DNA of 6,609 bases from Acidobacteriota bacterium (GCA_021799945.1 JAJYZK010000110.1:2201-8809); one strand, 5' to 3'; shown: positions 1 through 6,431, numbered from the stretch's first letter. Numbers and translations: made by a program. Notes: a model not told the origin generated them from the sequence alone.

Positions 1-8
1 CCTCCGCT

Positions 9-26
9 CCCGCCCTGGCGGGCGGG
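9..26 (-). terminator. GC-rich stem-loop downstream of the TPR gene, possible terminator
   Basis: A perfect 7-bp inverted repeat, CCCGCCC and GGGCGGG around a 4-nt loop, lies 23 nt after the stop codon of the TPR gene on the minus strand. The stem is all G/C and should be very stable. No run of T follows within the visible bases, so this is not a canonical intrinsic terminator. It could be a transcript-end stabiliser or a U-less terminator. The gene beyond it is outside the window. Confidence 0.35.
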
Positions 27-49
27 TGGGATGAAGGCAGGAATAGAAA

Positions 50-610
50 TCAAGGAACCTCCGGGTATAGCAACTCCGTGAATCGAGGGTCGTCGGCCAT
101 GTCCTGAAAGTCGGAATCGGTGCGCGCCTGGATGCGATTGCGCGGGTTGAGTTCGATGGCCGTGGCCAGATGCTGCAGGCACAGCTCGGCCTGCCCGGTC
201 ATGCTTTCCAGAATGGCGAGACCGTAAAAGGCGTAATCCGCGCCCGGATTGCCCTCGAGAATGCCTTCGAATTGCGCCCGGGCCTCGGCGTACAAGCCGG
301 TATTCAACAGCGAGATGGCGTAATCGTATCGTTCCTCGTCGCTCTCGAAGGAAAGTCCCGTCCGCTGCATCTGGCGTTGGCAGGCGGCCAGGTAGACGCG
401 CACTCGATCCCCCACCTCGGAGGGCCCTTCGGCAGCCAGTTTTTCAAACAACACCCGAGCTTTCTCGTACTGGCCTTCCTGCATGGATTGCAGGGCGGTC
501 TGGTATTCATTCATCGCTTTTTGCTGGGATGGATTGGGCATGGGACGCGTTTTGCCTTCAAGGGTTCGTGAATTGAGTCGAATGCCGCCGGCTGGACGAG
601 CATTTTGCAT
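50..610 (-). CDS. Small TPR protein with end-of-group type C-terminus
   Basis: Encodes about 186 residues of soluble, mostly helical tetratricopeptide-repeat protein. TPRs are protein-binding scaffolds, and the partner is unknown. Helix-pair repeats are visible at roughly residues 33-66 (NEYQTALQSMQEGQYEKA...), 94-124 (YDYAISLLNTGLYAEARAQF...) and 125-156 (YAFYGLAILESMTGQ...AIELNP). The tail at about 158-183 (RIQARTDSDFQDMADDPRF) fits the TPR end-of-group pattern, where Arg and DP/DF residues close the array. I see no signal peptide or membrane segment, so a cytoplasmic location is inferred. The start at 610 is chosen because AGAAGG sits 6 nt upstream of the ATG. An in-frame ATG at 541 (MPNPSQQ) is an alternative with a poorer SD, and it would remove a low-complexity N-terminal 23 residues. 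The gene is transcribed from its own promoter at 734-762. The specific function is not recognisable. Confidence 0.85.
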   Translation of the reverse strand: MQNARPAGGIRLNSRTLEGKTRPMPNPSQQKAMNEYQTALQSMQEGQYEKARVLFEKLAAEGPSEVGDRVRVYLAACQRQMQRTGLSFESDEERYDYAISLLNTGLYAEARAQFEGILEGNPGADYAFYGLAILESMTGQAELCLQHLATAIELNPRNRIQARTDSDFQDMADDPRFTELLYPEVP

Positions 611-616
611 TCCAAC

Positions 617-622
617 CCTTCT
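617..622 (-). promoter_or_regulatory. Shine-Dalgarno site of the TPR gene
   Basis: On the minus strand AGAAGG lies 6 nt before the ATG at 610. This is the best ribosome-binding site among the candidate starts of this frame and is what decides the start. The TTG at 703 and the ATG at 541 have no comparable match at good spacing. Confidence 0.7.
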
Positions 623-733
623 ACCTTTCCGCTCCGGGAACAGGAGCCGAACGCGATTCGAATGGGGCCGGGAGCAGACGCTCGTTCCAGACGGATGCGG
701 CAATCGGGGGGCGCATATCCCGTCAAAGCCGTT

Positions 734-762
734 TTTATACGCAGCGGCGGGGATTCCGTCAA
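734..762 (-). promoter_or_regulatory. Sigma70-type promoter for the TPR gene
   Basis: On the minus strand a -35 box TTGACG (762-757) and a -10 box TATAAA (739-734) are separated by exactly 17 nt, with five of six consensus matches in each box. Transcription would begin near 727, leaving a leader of about 117 nt before the ATG at 610. It lies in the gap behind the DUF4254 gene, so the TPR gene can be expressed independently of that gene. It is the clearest promoter in the window. Its AT-rich -10 box stands out in the GC-rich background. Confidence 0.75.
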
Positions 763-791
763 CCCGTTCGCACGCGACGAGGAAAGCAGCG

Positions 792-804
792 TGATCGGGG
801 ATCA
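792..804 (-). terminator. Short stem-loop over the DUF4254 stop codon
   Basis: TGATC and GATCA form a perfect 5-bp inverted repeat with a 3-nt loop. The DUF4254 TGA stop (804-802) is part of the stem. It is short and has no T-tract, so a terminator role is only a weak possibility and the palindrome may be chance. Confidence 0.2.
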
Positions 805-1434
805 GAGGGAAGTTCTTGACTGGACGGCGCCCACCTCCGGATTCAGGGTCGGATCGTTATACATTTTGCACTGCCGATAGATTTTGAAGCGAAGCCCACC
901 GTTCAAGACCCTCCTCCAAAAAAGGTCGAAGGACACGGCCAGATCGTTCCGCTGCTCCTGCAGGATGGGCAGACGTTCCCGGTGGCGCTCGGCGCGCCCG
1001 GGGGGGAAGCCGGAAGATTGCGCGATCTCCTGCTGCGTGTGGAAGAGCTTGAGGGAGAGGATGGAGAGCCGGTCGATCATGAGACCCGGCGACTCGGAAT
1101 GCAGCTCGGCCTCCGGATTCGGCAGATTGCGGGACCGCAACCGAGCGAGCAGGGCGGCGTCGCAGTCCTCGGCCAGGTCGTTGCGCCGCTGATTCGTCCT
1201 GTCGATGCGTCTCTTGACTGCGGAAAGTCCCGAATCGTCGATCTCCGGATGTCGGGCGGCTTCCTCGGCGTGCCACAACTCAAAATTCATCCGATGCTGC
1301 TCGACCACAATGGTTTCGAACTCGTCCAGATCCCACGGAGCGCACGCAGTTTCGCTGTGCCACGCGGCCGTGAACCGGTCGTGGAGGGTGACGAGACGGC
1401 TCGAACTGAGGGGCGGCGGGCTCTCCATAGGCAC
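802..1434 (-). CDS. DUF4254 domain-containing protein
   Basis: Encodes about 210 residues, close to full length for DUF4254. Recognisable family blocks are NFELWHAEEAARHP (50-63), AVKRRIDRTNQRRND (72-86), ESPGLMIDRLSIL (114-126) and a C-terminal stretch with ILQEQRNDL (157-165) then YRQCKMYNDPTLNPE (186-200). The protein is highly charged, mainly alpha-helical, and has no signal peptide or membrane helix, so it should be cytoplasmic. The biochemical role of the family is not established. In other bacteria members often sit beside glycosyltransferase or lipopolysaccharide genes, but no such neighbour is visible here. The start is either GTG at 1434 or ATG at 1428, two codons later. Neither has a clear Shine-Dalgarno sequence. 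Upstream on the same strand, 94 bp away, is tRNA-Lys, and the TPR gene follows downstream under its own promoter. Confidence 0.85.
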   Translation of the reverse strand: MPMESPPPLSSSRLVTLHDRFTAAWHSETACAPWDLDEFETIVVEQHRMNFELWHAEEAARHPEIDDSGLSAVKRRIDRTNQRRNDLAEDCDAALLARLRSRNLPNPEAELHSESPGLMIDRLSILSLKLFHTQQEIAQSSGFPPGRAERHRERLPILQEQRNDLAVSFDLFWRRVLNGGLRFKIYRQCKMYNDPTLNPEVGAVQSRTSL

Positions 1435-1475
1435 ATTGCGTTGCTGGGACTGGACGCCAATCCGGCAGCGTAACC

Positions 1476-1490
1476 CAGCTTCGTAAGCTG
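1476..1490. other. Stem-loop between tRNA-Lys and the DUF4254 gene
   Basis: CAGCTT and AAGCTG form a perfect 6-bp stem with a 3-nt loop. It lies in the 94-nt stretch between the 3' end of tRNA-Lys and the DUF4254 start. It could help end or process the tRNA transcript or structure the DUF4254 leader. No T-tract follows on the minus strand. Confidence 0.35.
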
Positions 1491-1517
1491 CGTCGCGAGC
1501 TGCGGAATGCTGGCGTT

Positions 1518-1529
1518 ACGGCAAGCCGT
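1518..1529 (-). other. Short palindrome abutting the tRNA-Lys 3' end
   Basis: ACGGC and GCCGT around a 2-nt centre form a small hairpin in the trailer of tRNA-Lys, overlapping the last A of the encoded CCA by one base. Such a trailer hairpin could guide 3' processing. It is short and may be fortuitous. Confidence 0.25.
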
Positions 1530-1604
1530 GGTGAGCTCGCTGGGAATCGAACCCAGGACCCACGCATTAAAAGTGCGTTGCTCTACCAACTGAGCTACGA
1601 GCTC
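1529..1604 (-). tRNA. tRNA-Lys (anticodon UUU), CCA encoded
   Basis: Read on the minus strand, a complete cloverleaf is present: acceptor GAGCTCG pairing with CGAGCTC (7/7), D arm GCTC-AGTTGGTA-GAGC, anticodon stem ACGCA/TGCGT with loop CTTTTAA, variable region GGGTC, T arm CTGGG-TTCGATT-CCCAG, discriminator A, then CCA. The anticodon TTT occupies 1571-1569 and reads Lys AAA/AAG. The mature body is 73 nt without CCA. It is charged by lysyl-tRNA synthetase. It lies upstream of, and in the same direction as, the DUF4254 gene. A possible extended -10 (TGTTAGTTT, about 1622-1630) precedes it, but no good -35 is seen. Confidence 0.97.
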
Positions 1605-1982
1605 GAGATGCCTGCCCTTCAAAACTAACACAGGGAGGCCCGGGAAGAGGGGCGCGGGAGCTTCCAGACAGGCCGCTTTTTCGCCTGGCGGCAGGGGCCG
1701 CAACTTCTTGCAGGCATACTCGTCTAAACTGGAGACAGGACGAACCTGGGATTGAGGACTAAGGGGGTCTGCGTGCACAGGCGTTGACGCGTTCGTAACC
1801 CTCCGCTGGGCGCGAGCCGAATCGTTGGACCCTCGGTATGCCGCGCGGCCGTCATGGGGAGGGCCGCAGGCGCCCCGGCGCCGGGCGGATGGTCCTGACG
1901 GCGGCAGCCGTGCTCCGGTGTTCCACCCTCTTAACCTCTCGCCCTGCGTCAGGTCCACGCGGGGTGGTTGTCCGGGATCGAT
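1605..1982. other. Divergent intergenic region between tRNA-Lys and the protease gene
   Basis: About 380 bp without a convincing gene. It must contain the promoters of tRNA-Lys (leftward) and of the protease (rightward), but neither matches the sigma70 consensus well. Rightward candidates are TAAACT (1725-1730) as a -10 with no good -35, and TTGACG (1784-1789) as a -35 with no good -10. Small inverted repeats are visible: GCGGC/GCCGC at 1688-1701 and TCGTC/GACGA at 1720-1743. Open frames running into the protease from about 1825 and 1838 are Arg/Pro-rich out-of-frame readings and are not considered genes. Confidence 0.5.
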
Positions 1983-4900
1983 ATGCGCGTCACGCTCAGC
2001 CGCTCTCTCCGCATTCTCGCCGCCGCGCTGGCGGCGACCCTGGCCGGGATTTCGCTGCCGGCTCAGACTGCATCGCAAGACGCTCAAATTGCGCCCGTGC
2101 CGAACCGCATCGTCGAGCCGATCGACGACGGCGCCCGGGTCACCCTCACCGGCTATGTGCATCCATTGGCGACCGCGGCTTACGATCGCGGTCCGGCGCC
2201 GGTGAGCATGCCTGTCGCCCGTATGCAGCTTGTTTTCAAGCGCAGCAATGAGCAGGAATCGGAACTCAGGCAGCTCATCTCCGCGCTGCACACTCCCGGC
2301 TCCCCGAGCTACCATCAGTGGCTGACTCCGCAGCAGTTCGGCCAGAGATTCGGCCCCTCGGACCAGGACATCGCGACCGTCGAGAGCTGGCTGTCCTCGC
2401 AGGGCTTCCAGGTAACCCGCCTCAATCCCGGCAAGCAGACCCTGGAGTTCTCGGGGAATGTGGCCCAGGTGAAGACCGCCTTTGGCGCGGTCATCCACAA
2501 GTATCTGGTGGATGGCCAAGAGCACTACGCCACAGCCAACGCCCCGCAGATTCCGTCCGCGCTGGCGCCGGTCGTGGGTGGGTTTGTATCGCTCAATAAC
2601 TTTCGAGCGAAGTCCTACGCCCGGGTTCTGGGCAAGGCGGCCTACAATCCGGCGACGAACCAGGCGACTCCGCAGTGGACGATCGGCAACGGCGGGGCGC
2701 CGATCAGCAATAACTATGTGCTGTCGCCCGCCGATTTCGGGGTGCAATACGATCTTCCCAACGCCAGCCTGAACGCGAATTATTCCGGAACCACCTATGA
2801 CGGAACGGGACAAACGATCGCCATCGTCAACGATTCCAATATCAACGTAACCCTGGCCAACCAGTTCCGCACCCTCTTCGGGTTGAAGCCCAATCCGCCG
2901 CAGGTCATCATTGACGGAAACGACCCGGGCATCGACGGCATCAACAACCCCGACGGAGAGAATTTCGATTCCGTCGAAGCGTACCTGGACGTGGAGTGGT
3001 CGGGGGCGGTGGCTCCCGGCGCCACCGTCGATCTGGTGATCGCCGCCGATACCGCGCTGGAGTCGGGGCTTTTTCTGGCGGCCGAGCATGCCGTTTACGG
3101 GGATGTCGCGCCGGTGATGAGCATCAGCTTCGGCGCCTGCGAGTCCTCTCTGGGCAGCACGAACAGCTTTTTGAATCAGCTTTGGGAACAGGCGGCCGCC
3201 CAGGGCATCACCGTAATGGTCTCCTCGGGCGATGACGGCTCCGCCGGCTGCGACAACGACGTCACCCAGTATTACGCGATCAACGGGCTCGCGGTGAACG
3301 GCTACGCCTCCACGCCATTCAATGTCGCGGTGGGCGGGACGGACTTCTATTACAGCTCGTGGAATCAGGGAACCGCGGCCGAGAACACTCAGATAGGAAC
3401 CTATTGGGGCCAGACGGACAGCAACAGCACTCCCAAGGCTTCGATACGCCAAGTCATACCGGAACAGCCCTGGAACGACAGCCAATACGGACTGGACGTT
3501 CTCAGCTACTACCAGAGGAGCGGCGAAACGGAGACTACGATTGCGGCTGGATCCGGAGGCGCCAGCAGTTGCAGCAGCATCCACCCGAACACCGGAACCT
3601 GCAGCTCCGGATACGCCAAACCTGCCTGGCAGAGCGGCCCCGGCGTCCCGTCGGACAGCGTTCGCGATCTGCCGGATGTATCGCTCTTCGCCGCCGACGG
3701 AATGAACGACAGTTATTATCCCGAGTGCTATCAGGACGGCGACTGCCAGCCGGCCTCCAGCGGGGGCACTGTACAGATTACGGCGGTGGGCGGAACCTCC
3801 GTCGCCTCTCCCTCCTTTGCCGGCATGATGGCGCTGATTAACCAGAAGTACGGCCGGCAGGGGCAGGCGGACTTTGTGCTCTATCCCCTGGCCGCCCAAT
3901 ACCCGGCGGCCTTCCACGATATCGTGAATGGGACCAATTCGGTTCCCTGCGCCTACGCATATGCGCTGGCGGGGCTCTCCTCCCCCAATTGCATTCCCGT
4001 TTCCCACCCTCTCACGGTGACCGACCCCACCAATGGCACTTCGGGCGAAGGGGAGATGGGCACGGGTTCGGTCGTGGATTATAACGCCACACCGGGATTC
4101 GACCTGGCCTCCGGTCTGGGCTCGATCGACGCCAATCAACTGCTCAATGACTGGGGCAATATCAAGTTCGGCGCCACCACCGCCACGCTGACGCCGTCCT
4201 CCACCTCATTTGTCCATGGCACGGCGATTACCATCAGCGGTTCGGTCACCGGAACCGGGAGCAATACGCCCACCGGGGAGGTTGCGTTGATGACCAGCAG
4301 CACGGAACCGGTGAATCAGGGCCAGACGTTCTTTCCGCTCAGCAACGGCGCCTTCAGCCAGAGCGTCAACCTGCTTCCCGGCGGCTCCTATGCCATCTGG
4401 GGTCAGTATGGCGGCGACACCAGCAATGCCGCGGCCACTACCGCCCAAACCCAGATCACGGTATCTCCCGAGGCCAGCAGCGTAAACCTGGGCGAACTCA
4501 ACGCAAACAGCTCCAGCAGCAGTCAATCCTCCCTGGGCGCCGGATCCTTGGGAATGACTTACGGCACCCAGATCATTCTGAGCGCGGAAGCGGTTCCGAC
4601 GAGCTACTATACCGCGTGCGTTGCGAACATCAATCCTCCATCGTCGTGCTCTACGCAGCTCTTCACCGAGCCCACGGGAACCGTCACGTTTACCGATAAT
4701 GGCGTCCCTGTCGATAAAGCGGTGGTGAACGCGGAAGGGGACGCCGAATTCAACGGCCCCTGGGGCGTCGGCACGCATTCGGTCGCCGCCAATTATTCCG
4801 GCGACAGCAGTTACAATTCCTCCTCCGCGACGGTCACCTTCTCGATCCTCCCGGATACGCCCACCATCACCGTGACGGGAGCCACGCAGAACACTTCGAC

Positions 4901-6152
4901 CGGGTCGTTTTCGGCCGGACAGCCAACGGTTTACACCTTCCAGGTCGAGAACAGCGGCGCCAGCTCGAATTCGTCCACGGGACTGGGGTATTACGGCGGC
5001 GGGGGTCCGTCGTCCAGTTCGATTCCGGAAGCGGTTCCGGTGGCTGCGCCGACGGGGACCATCACCGTGGCCGGCTTCCCGCCGGGAGTGCCGAACCAGG
5101 CGACGCTCTCTCCGTCTGTCGATCCCTCCACCTTCCAGGCCGACGGAGTGGCAACCCTTACGCTTCCCCCGACCACACCCTCCGCCAATTACAGCCTGAC
5201 GATCAATTACAGCGGCGATGCGAATTATTCGCCGACAATCACCCAGCAGAGCGTCCTTTTCGTAGGCGGCTCCTCCAGCCTGCTGGCCTCCTCGACGTCG
5301 GCCACAGCAAGTGCGTCGGCGACCTCTCCCACCGCGGGCATCACGGCGACCGTCACCGTGACCGGGGTGAGCGGAAAGCCGGCGCCGACGGGCACAGTGA
5401 TCCTGTTCTCCTCAGGTTTTCAGTTCGGATCGGTTACCCTTCCCGCCAGTAGCACGAATCAAACGACGGCGACGGCGCTTCTCACCAGCCAGAACCTCTT
5501 CCAGGGCGCGAATTTGATCACGGTGCAGTATTCCGGCGATTCCAACTACGCACCGTCGTCCACCACGTTGACCATCTCCAATCCGCTGTCGGATTTCTCC
5601 ATGGTTCCCGCCAGCTCGATCGTCTCGGTTCCCGCCGGAGGAAGCGGAAGCGTTGCGCTCAACCTGACGTCGGTGAACGGCTTCCAGGGCACAGTTCATT
5701 TCACCTGCGCAGTGGCCGCCACCCCGGCGAATGGCGCCTCCTGCAGTGTCAATCCCAACAGCTTCACTCTGGCCGCCGGCGCGCAGAGCGCCTCGATGCG
5801 CAGGCGCGGCATTACCCTGTTCACCTCGGGAGGGGGCGCCGCGCTGGCCTGCATCCTGCTGTTTACCCTGCCGGCGCGCCGGCGCCGGTGGCGCGCCATG
5901 CTGGGCGTGGTCTTGTTGGTATGCGCGGTCGGTTTCGGAACGGGGTGCGGATACGGCCGTGGCGGTTTGGCCGGGACGACGGCCGGCGCTAACACGACAG
6001 GACAGCCGTTCACCCCCACCTCGGTGGCCGGCAACATGGTGACCCTCAACGTCGCCGCCGGCTCCACAAAACAGGGGAATTACAACGTGCTCGTCACCGG
6101 AACTTCCGGGGCCTTCGTTCATACGCTCAGCATTTCGGCGGCCGTGAAGTAG
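1983..6152 (+). CDS. Secreted sedolisin/kumamolisin-like protease (S53) with Ig-like repeats
   Basis: Encodes 1389 residues of a probable extracellular, acid-active serine-carboxyl endopeptidase made as a zymogen. Seen in order: an Arg-rich n-region with a hydrophobic signal peptide (1 to about 28); a pro-kumamolisin activation domain (about 45-207, including SPSYHQWLTPQQFG); and a catalytic domain (about 250-725). In the latter, E332 and D336 (VEAYLDVE), oxyanion D417 (SSGDDG) and nucleophile S606 (GGTSVASPSF) match the S53 active site, and D646-I647 with D707 (PGFD) match its calcium site. Four Ig-like repeats follow (731-827, 856-956, 958-1094, 1100-1200), each with a PTG strand and a Y(S/G)GD end motif. 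The last domain (1204-1389) is interrupted by MRRR, two hydrophobic helices (about 1276-1297 and 1305-1323) around an RRRR loop, and GCG (C1322). ATG 1983 has a weak GGGA site 5 nt upstream. TTG at 1968 would add five residues. The family call is firm. Substrate is unknown, and membrane retention is inferred from the helices. Confidence 0.93.
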   Translation: MRVTLSRSLRILAAALAATLAGISLPAQTASQDAQIAPVPNRIVEPIDDGARVTLTGYVHPLATAAYDRGPAPVSMPVARMQLVFKRSNEQESELRQLISALHTPGSPSYHQWLTPQQFGQRFGPSDQDIATVESWLSSQGFQVTRLNPGKQTLEFSGNVAQVKTAFGAVIHKYLVDGQEHYATANAPQIPSALAPVVGGFVSLNNFRAKSYARVLGKAAYNPATNQATPQWTIGNGGAPISNNYVLSPADFGVQYDLPNASLNANYSGTTYDGTGQTIAIVNDSNINVTLANQFRTLFGLKPNPPQVIIDGNDPGIDGINNPDGENFDSVEAYLDVEWSGAVAPGATVDLVIAADTALESGLFLAAEHAVYGDVAPVMSISFGACESSLGSTNSFLNQLWEQAAAQGITVMVSSGDDGSAGCDNDVTQYYAINGLAVNGYASTPFNVAVGGTDFYYSSWNQGTAAENTQIGTYWGQTDSNSTPKASIRQVIPEQPWNDSQYGLDVLSYYQRSGETETTIAAGSGGASSCSSIHPNTGTCSSGYAKPAWQSGPGVPSDSVRDLPDVSLFAADGMNDSYYPECYQDGDCQPASSGGTVQITAVGGTSVASPSFAGMMALINQKYGRQGQADFVLYPLAAQYPAAFHDIVNGTNSVPCAYAYALAGLSSPNCIPVSHPLTVTDPTNGTSGEGEMGTGSVVDYNATPGFDLASGLGSIDANQLLNDWGNIKFGATTATLTPSSTSFVHGTAITISGSVTGTGSNTPTGEVALMTSSTEPVNQGQTFFPLSNGAFSQSVNLLPGGSYAIWGQYGGDTSNAAATTAQTQITVSPEASSVNLGELNANSSSSSQSSLGAGSLGMTYGTQIILSAEAVPTSYYTACVANINPPSSCSTQLFTEPTGTVTFTDNGVPVDKAVVNAEGDAEFNGPWGVGTHSVAANYSGDSSYNSSSATVTFSILPDTPTITVTGATQNTSTGSFSAGQPTVYTFQVENSGASSNSSTGLGYYGGGGPSSSSIPEAVPVAAPTGTITVAGFPPGVPNQATLSPSVDPSTFQADGVATLTLPPTTPSANYSLTINYSGDANYSPTITQQSVLFVGGSSSLLASSTSATASASATSPTAGITATVTVTGVSGKPAPTGTVILFSSGFQFGSVTLPASSTNQTTATALLTSQNLFQGANLITVQYSGDSNYAPSSTTLTISNPLSDFSMVPASSIVSVPAGGSGSVALNLTSVNGFQGTVHFTCAVAATPANGASCSVNPNSFTLAAGAQSASMRRRGITLFTSGGGAALACILLFTLPARRRRWRAMLGVVLLVCAVGFGTGCGYGRGGLAGTTAGANTTGQPFTPTSVAGNMVTLNVAAGSTKQGNYNVLVTGTSGAFVHTLSISAAVK

Positions 6153-6179
6153 GGGGGCGGAAAAGGCTCGAATTCTCGC

Positions 6180-6208
6180 GGGACTCGGACCGCGCGATCG
6201 GATAGACT
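6180..6208 (+). promoter_or_regulatory. Possible promoter of tRNA-Thr
   Basis: TAGACT (6203-6208) resembles a -10 box and lies 15 nt before the tRNA 5' end, which would give a leader of about 8-10 nt. GGGACT (6180-6185) stands 17 nt upstream but matches the -35 consensus only in its GAC core. The gap from the protease stop is only 71 nt, so read-through from the protease gene is also possible. I see no terminator in that gap. Confidence 0.35.
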
Positions 6209-6223
6209 GGAGGCGTCCATCCG

Positions 6224-6299
6224 GCCGACGTAGCTCAGTTGGTAGAGCAGCTGATTCGTAATCAGCAGGTCATCGGTTCAAGTCCGATCGTCGGCTCCA
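6224..6299 (+). tRNA. tRNA-Thr (anticodon CGU), CCA encoded
   Basis: A complete cloverleaf: acceptor GCCGACG pairing with CGTCGGC (7/7), D arm GCTC-AGTTGGTA-GAGC, anticodon stem GCTGA/TCAGC with loop TTCGTAA, variable AGGTC, T arm ATCGG-TTCAAGT-CCGAT, discriminator T, then CCA. The anticodon CGT is at 6257-6259 and reads the Thr codon ACG, which suits a GC-rich genome. The body is 73 nt without CCA. The terminal GGCTCCA is also the beginning of the tandem repeat that follows. Confidence 0.97.
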
Positions 6300-6337
6300 G
6301 AAAGTCCGGCTCCGGAAAGCCCGGCTCCGGAAAGCCC
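6293..6337 (+). repeat. Three 15-bp tandem repeats starting in the tRNA-Thr 3' end
   Basis: Three consecutive 15-bp units: 6293-6307 (GGCTCCAGAAAGTCC), 6308-6322 and 6323-6337 (both GGCTCCGGAAAGCCC). Units 2 and 3 are identical, and unit 1 differs at two positions. The first 7 bases of unit 1 are the last bases of tRNA-Thr, including its CCA. Units contain small palindromes (TCCGG-CT-CCGGA at 6305-6316 and GGC...GCC within a unit). Replication slippage is the simplest origin. A role in tRNA 3' processing or termination is possible but unproven. Confidence 0.85.
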
Positions 6338-6376
6338 GGAGAAAACCGGAGCGGGCGCCCCGGCGGAGCGTTCTCC
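6338..6376. terminator. Stem-loop between convergent tRNA-Thr and DUF3108 gene
   Basis: GGAGAA (6338-6343) and TTCTCC (6371-6376) are exact inverse complements, and the interval contains a further inner stem, CGGG/CCCG at 6352-6362. The element sits between a rightward tRNA gene and a leftward protein gene, where a bidirectional terminator would be expected. No long T-tract is present on either strand, so the terminator call is tentative. Confidence 0.4.
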
Positions 6377-6431
6377 CATTCGCCCGACTCACCCAACTCA
6401 ATGCACCGGCTCGGCGCATCGCTCCGCGCTC

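Noticed and set aside
717..726. Second TTGACG as an independent -35 box
   Set aside because: At 16-18 nt downstream on the minus strand there is no -10-like hexamer, so it does not form a second sigma70 promoter.
982..1473. Plus-strand open frame opposite the DUF4254 gene
   Set aside because: The minus-strand reading matches DUF4254 along its length, while the plus-strand frame has no family resemblance and no ribosome-binding site.
1838..2251. Plus-strand frame starting before and overlapping the protease start
   Set aside because: Its translation is Arg-rich and out of frame with the signal peptide and prodomain. No motif or good start signal supports it.
1287..4139. Very long open frame (about 950 codons) on the minus strand opposite the protease gene
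   Set aside because: It runs through tRNA-Lys and the DUF4254 gene in another frame, shows no family motif, and is rich in Arg/Gly/Val as expected for the complement of a GC-rich gene with strong third-position bias. The plus-strand frame has a clear signal peptide and protease motifs.
5931..5948. Lipobox-like GTGCG at C1322 as a lipoprotein signal
   Set aside because: A lipoprotein signal must be at the N-terminus. This one is near the C-terminus after a full signal peptide and protease domain, so conventional lipidation is unlikely. The segment is reported as an unusual membrane hairpin instead.
5412..6122. Antisense open frame of about 236 codons opposite the protease C-terminus
   Set aside because: Low-complexity Arg/Gly/Ala translation with no recognisable domain. 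It is fully explained as the shadow of the real gene.
6224..6337. Integration site of a mobile element at tRNA-Thr
   Set aside because: The copies of the tRNA end are directly tandem with no intervening DNA, and no integrase or phage gene is visible in the window.
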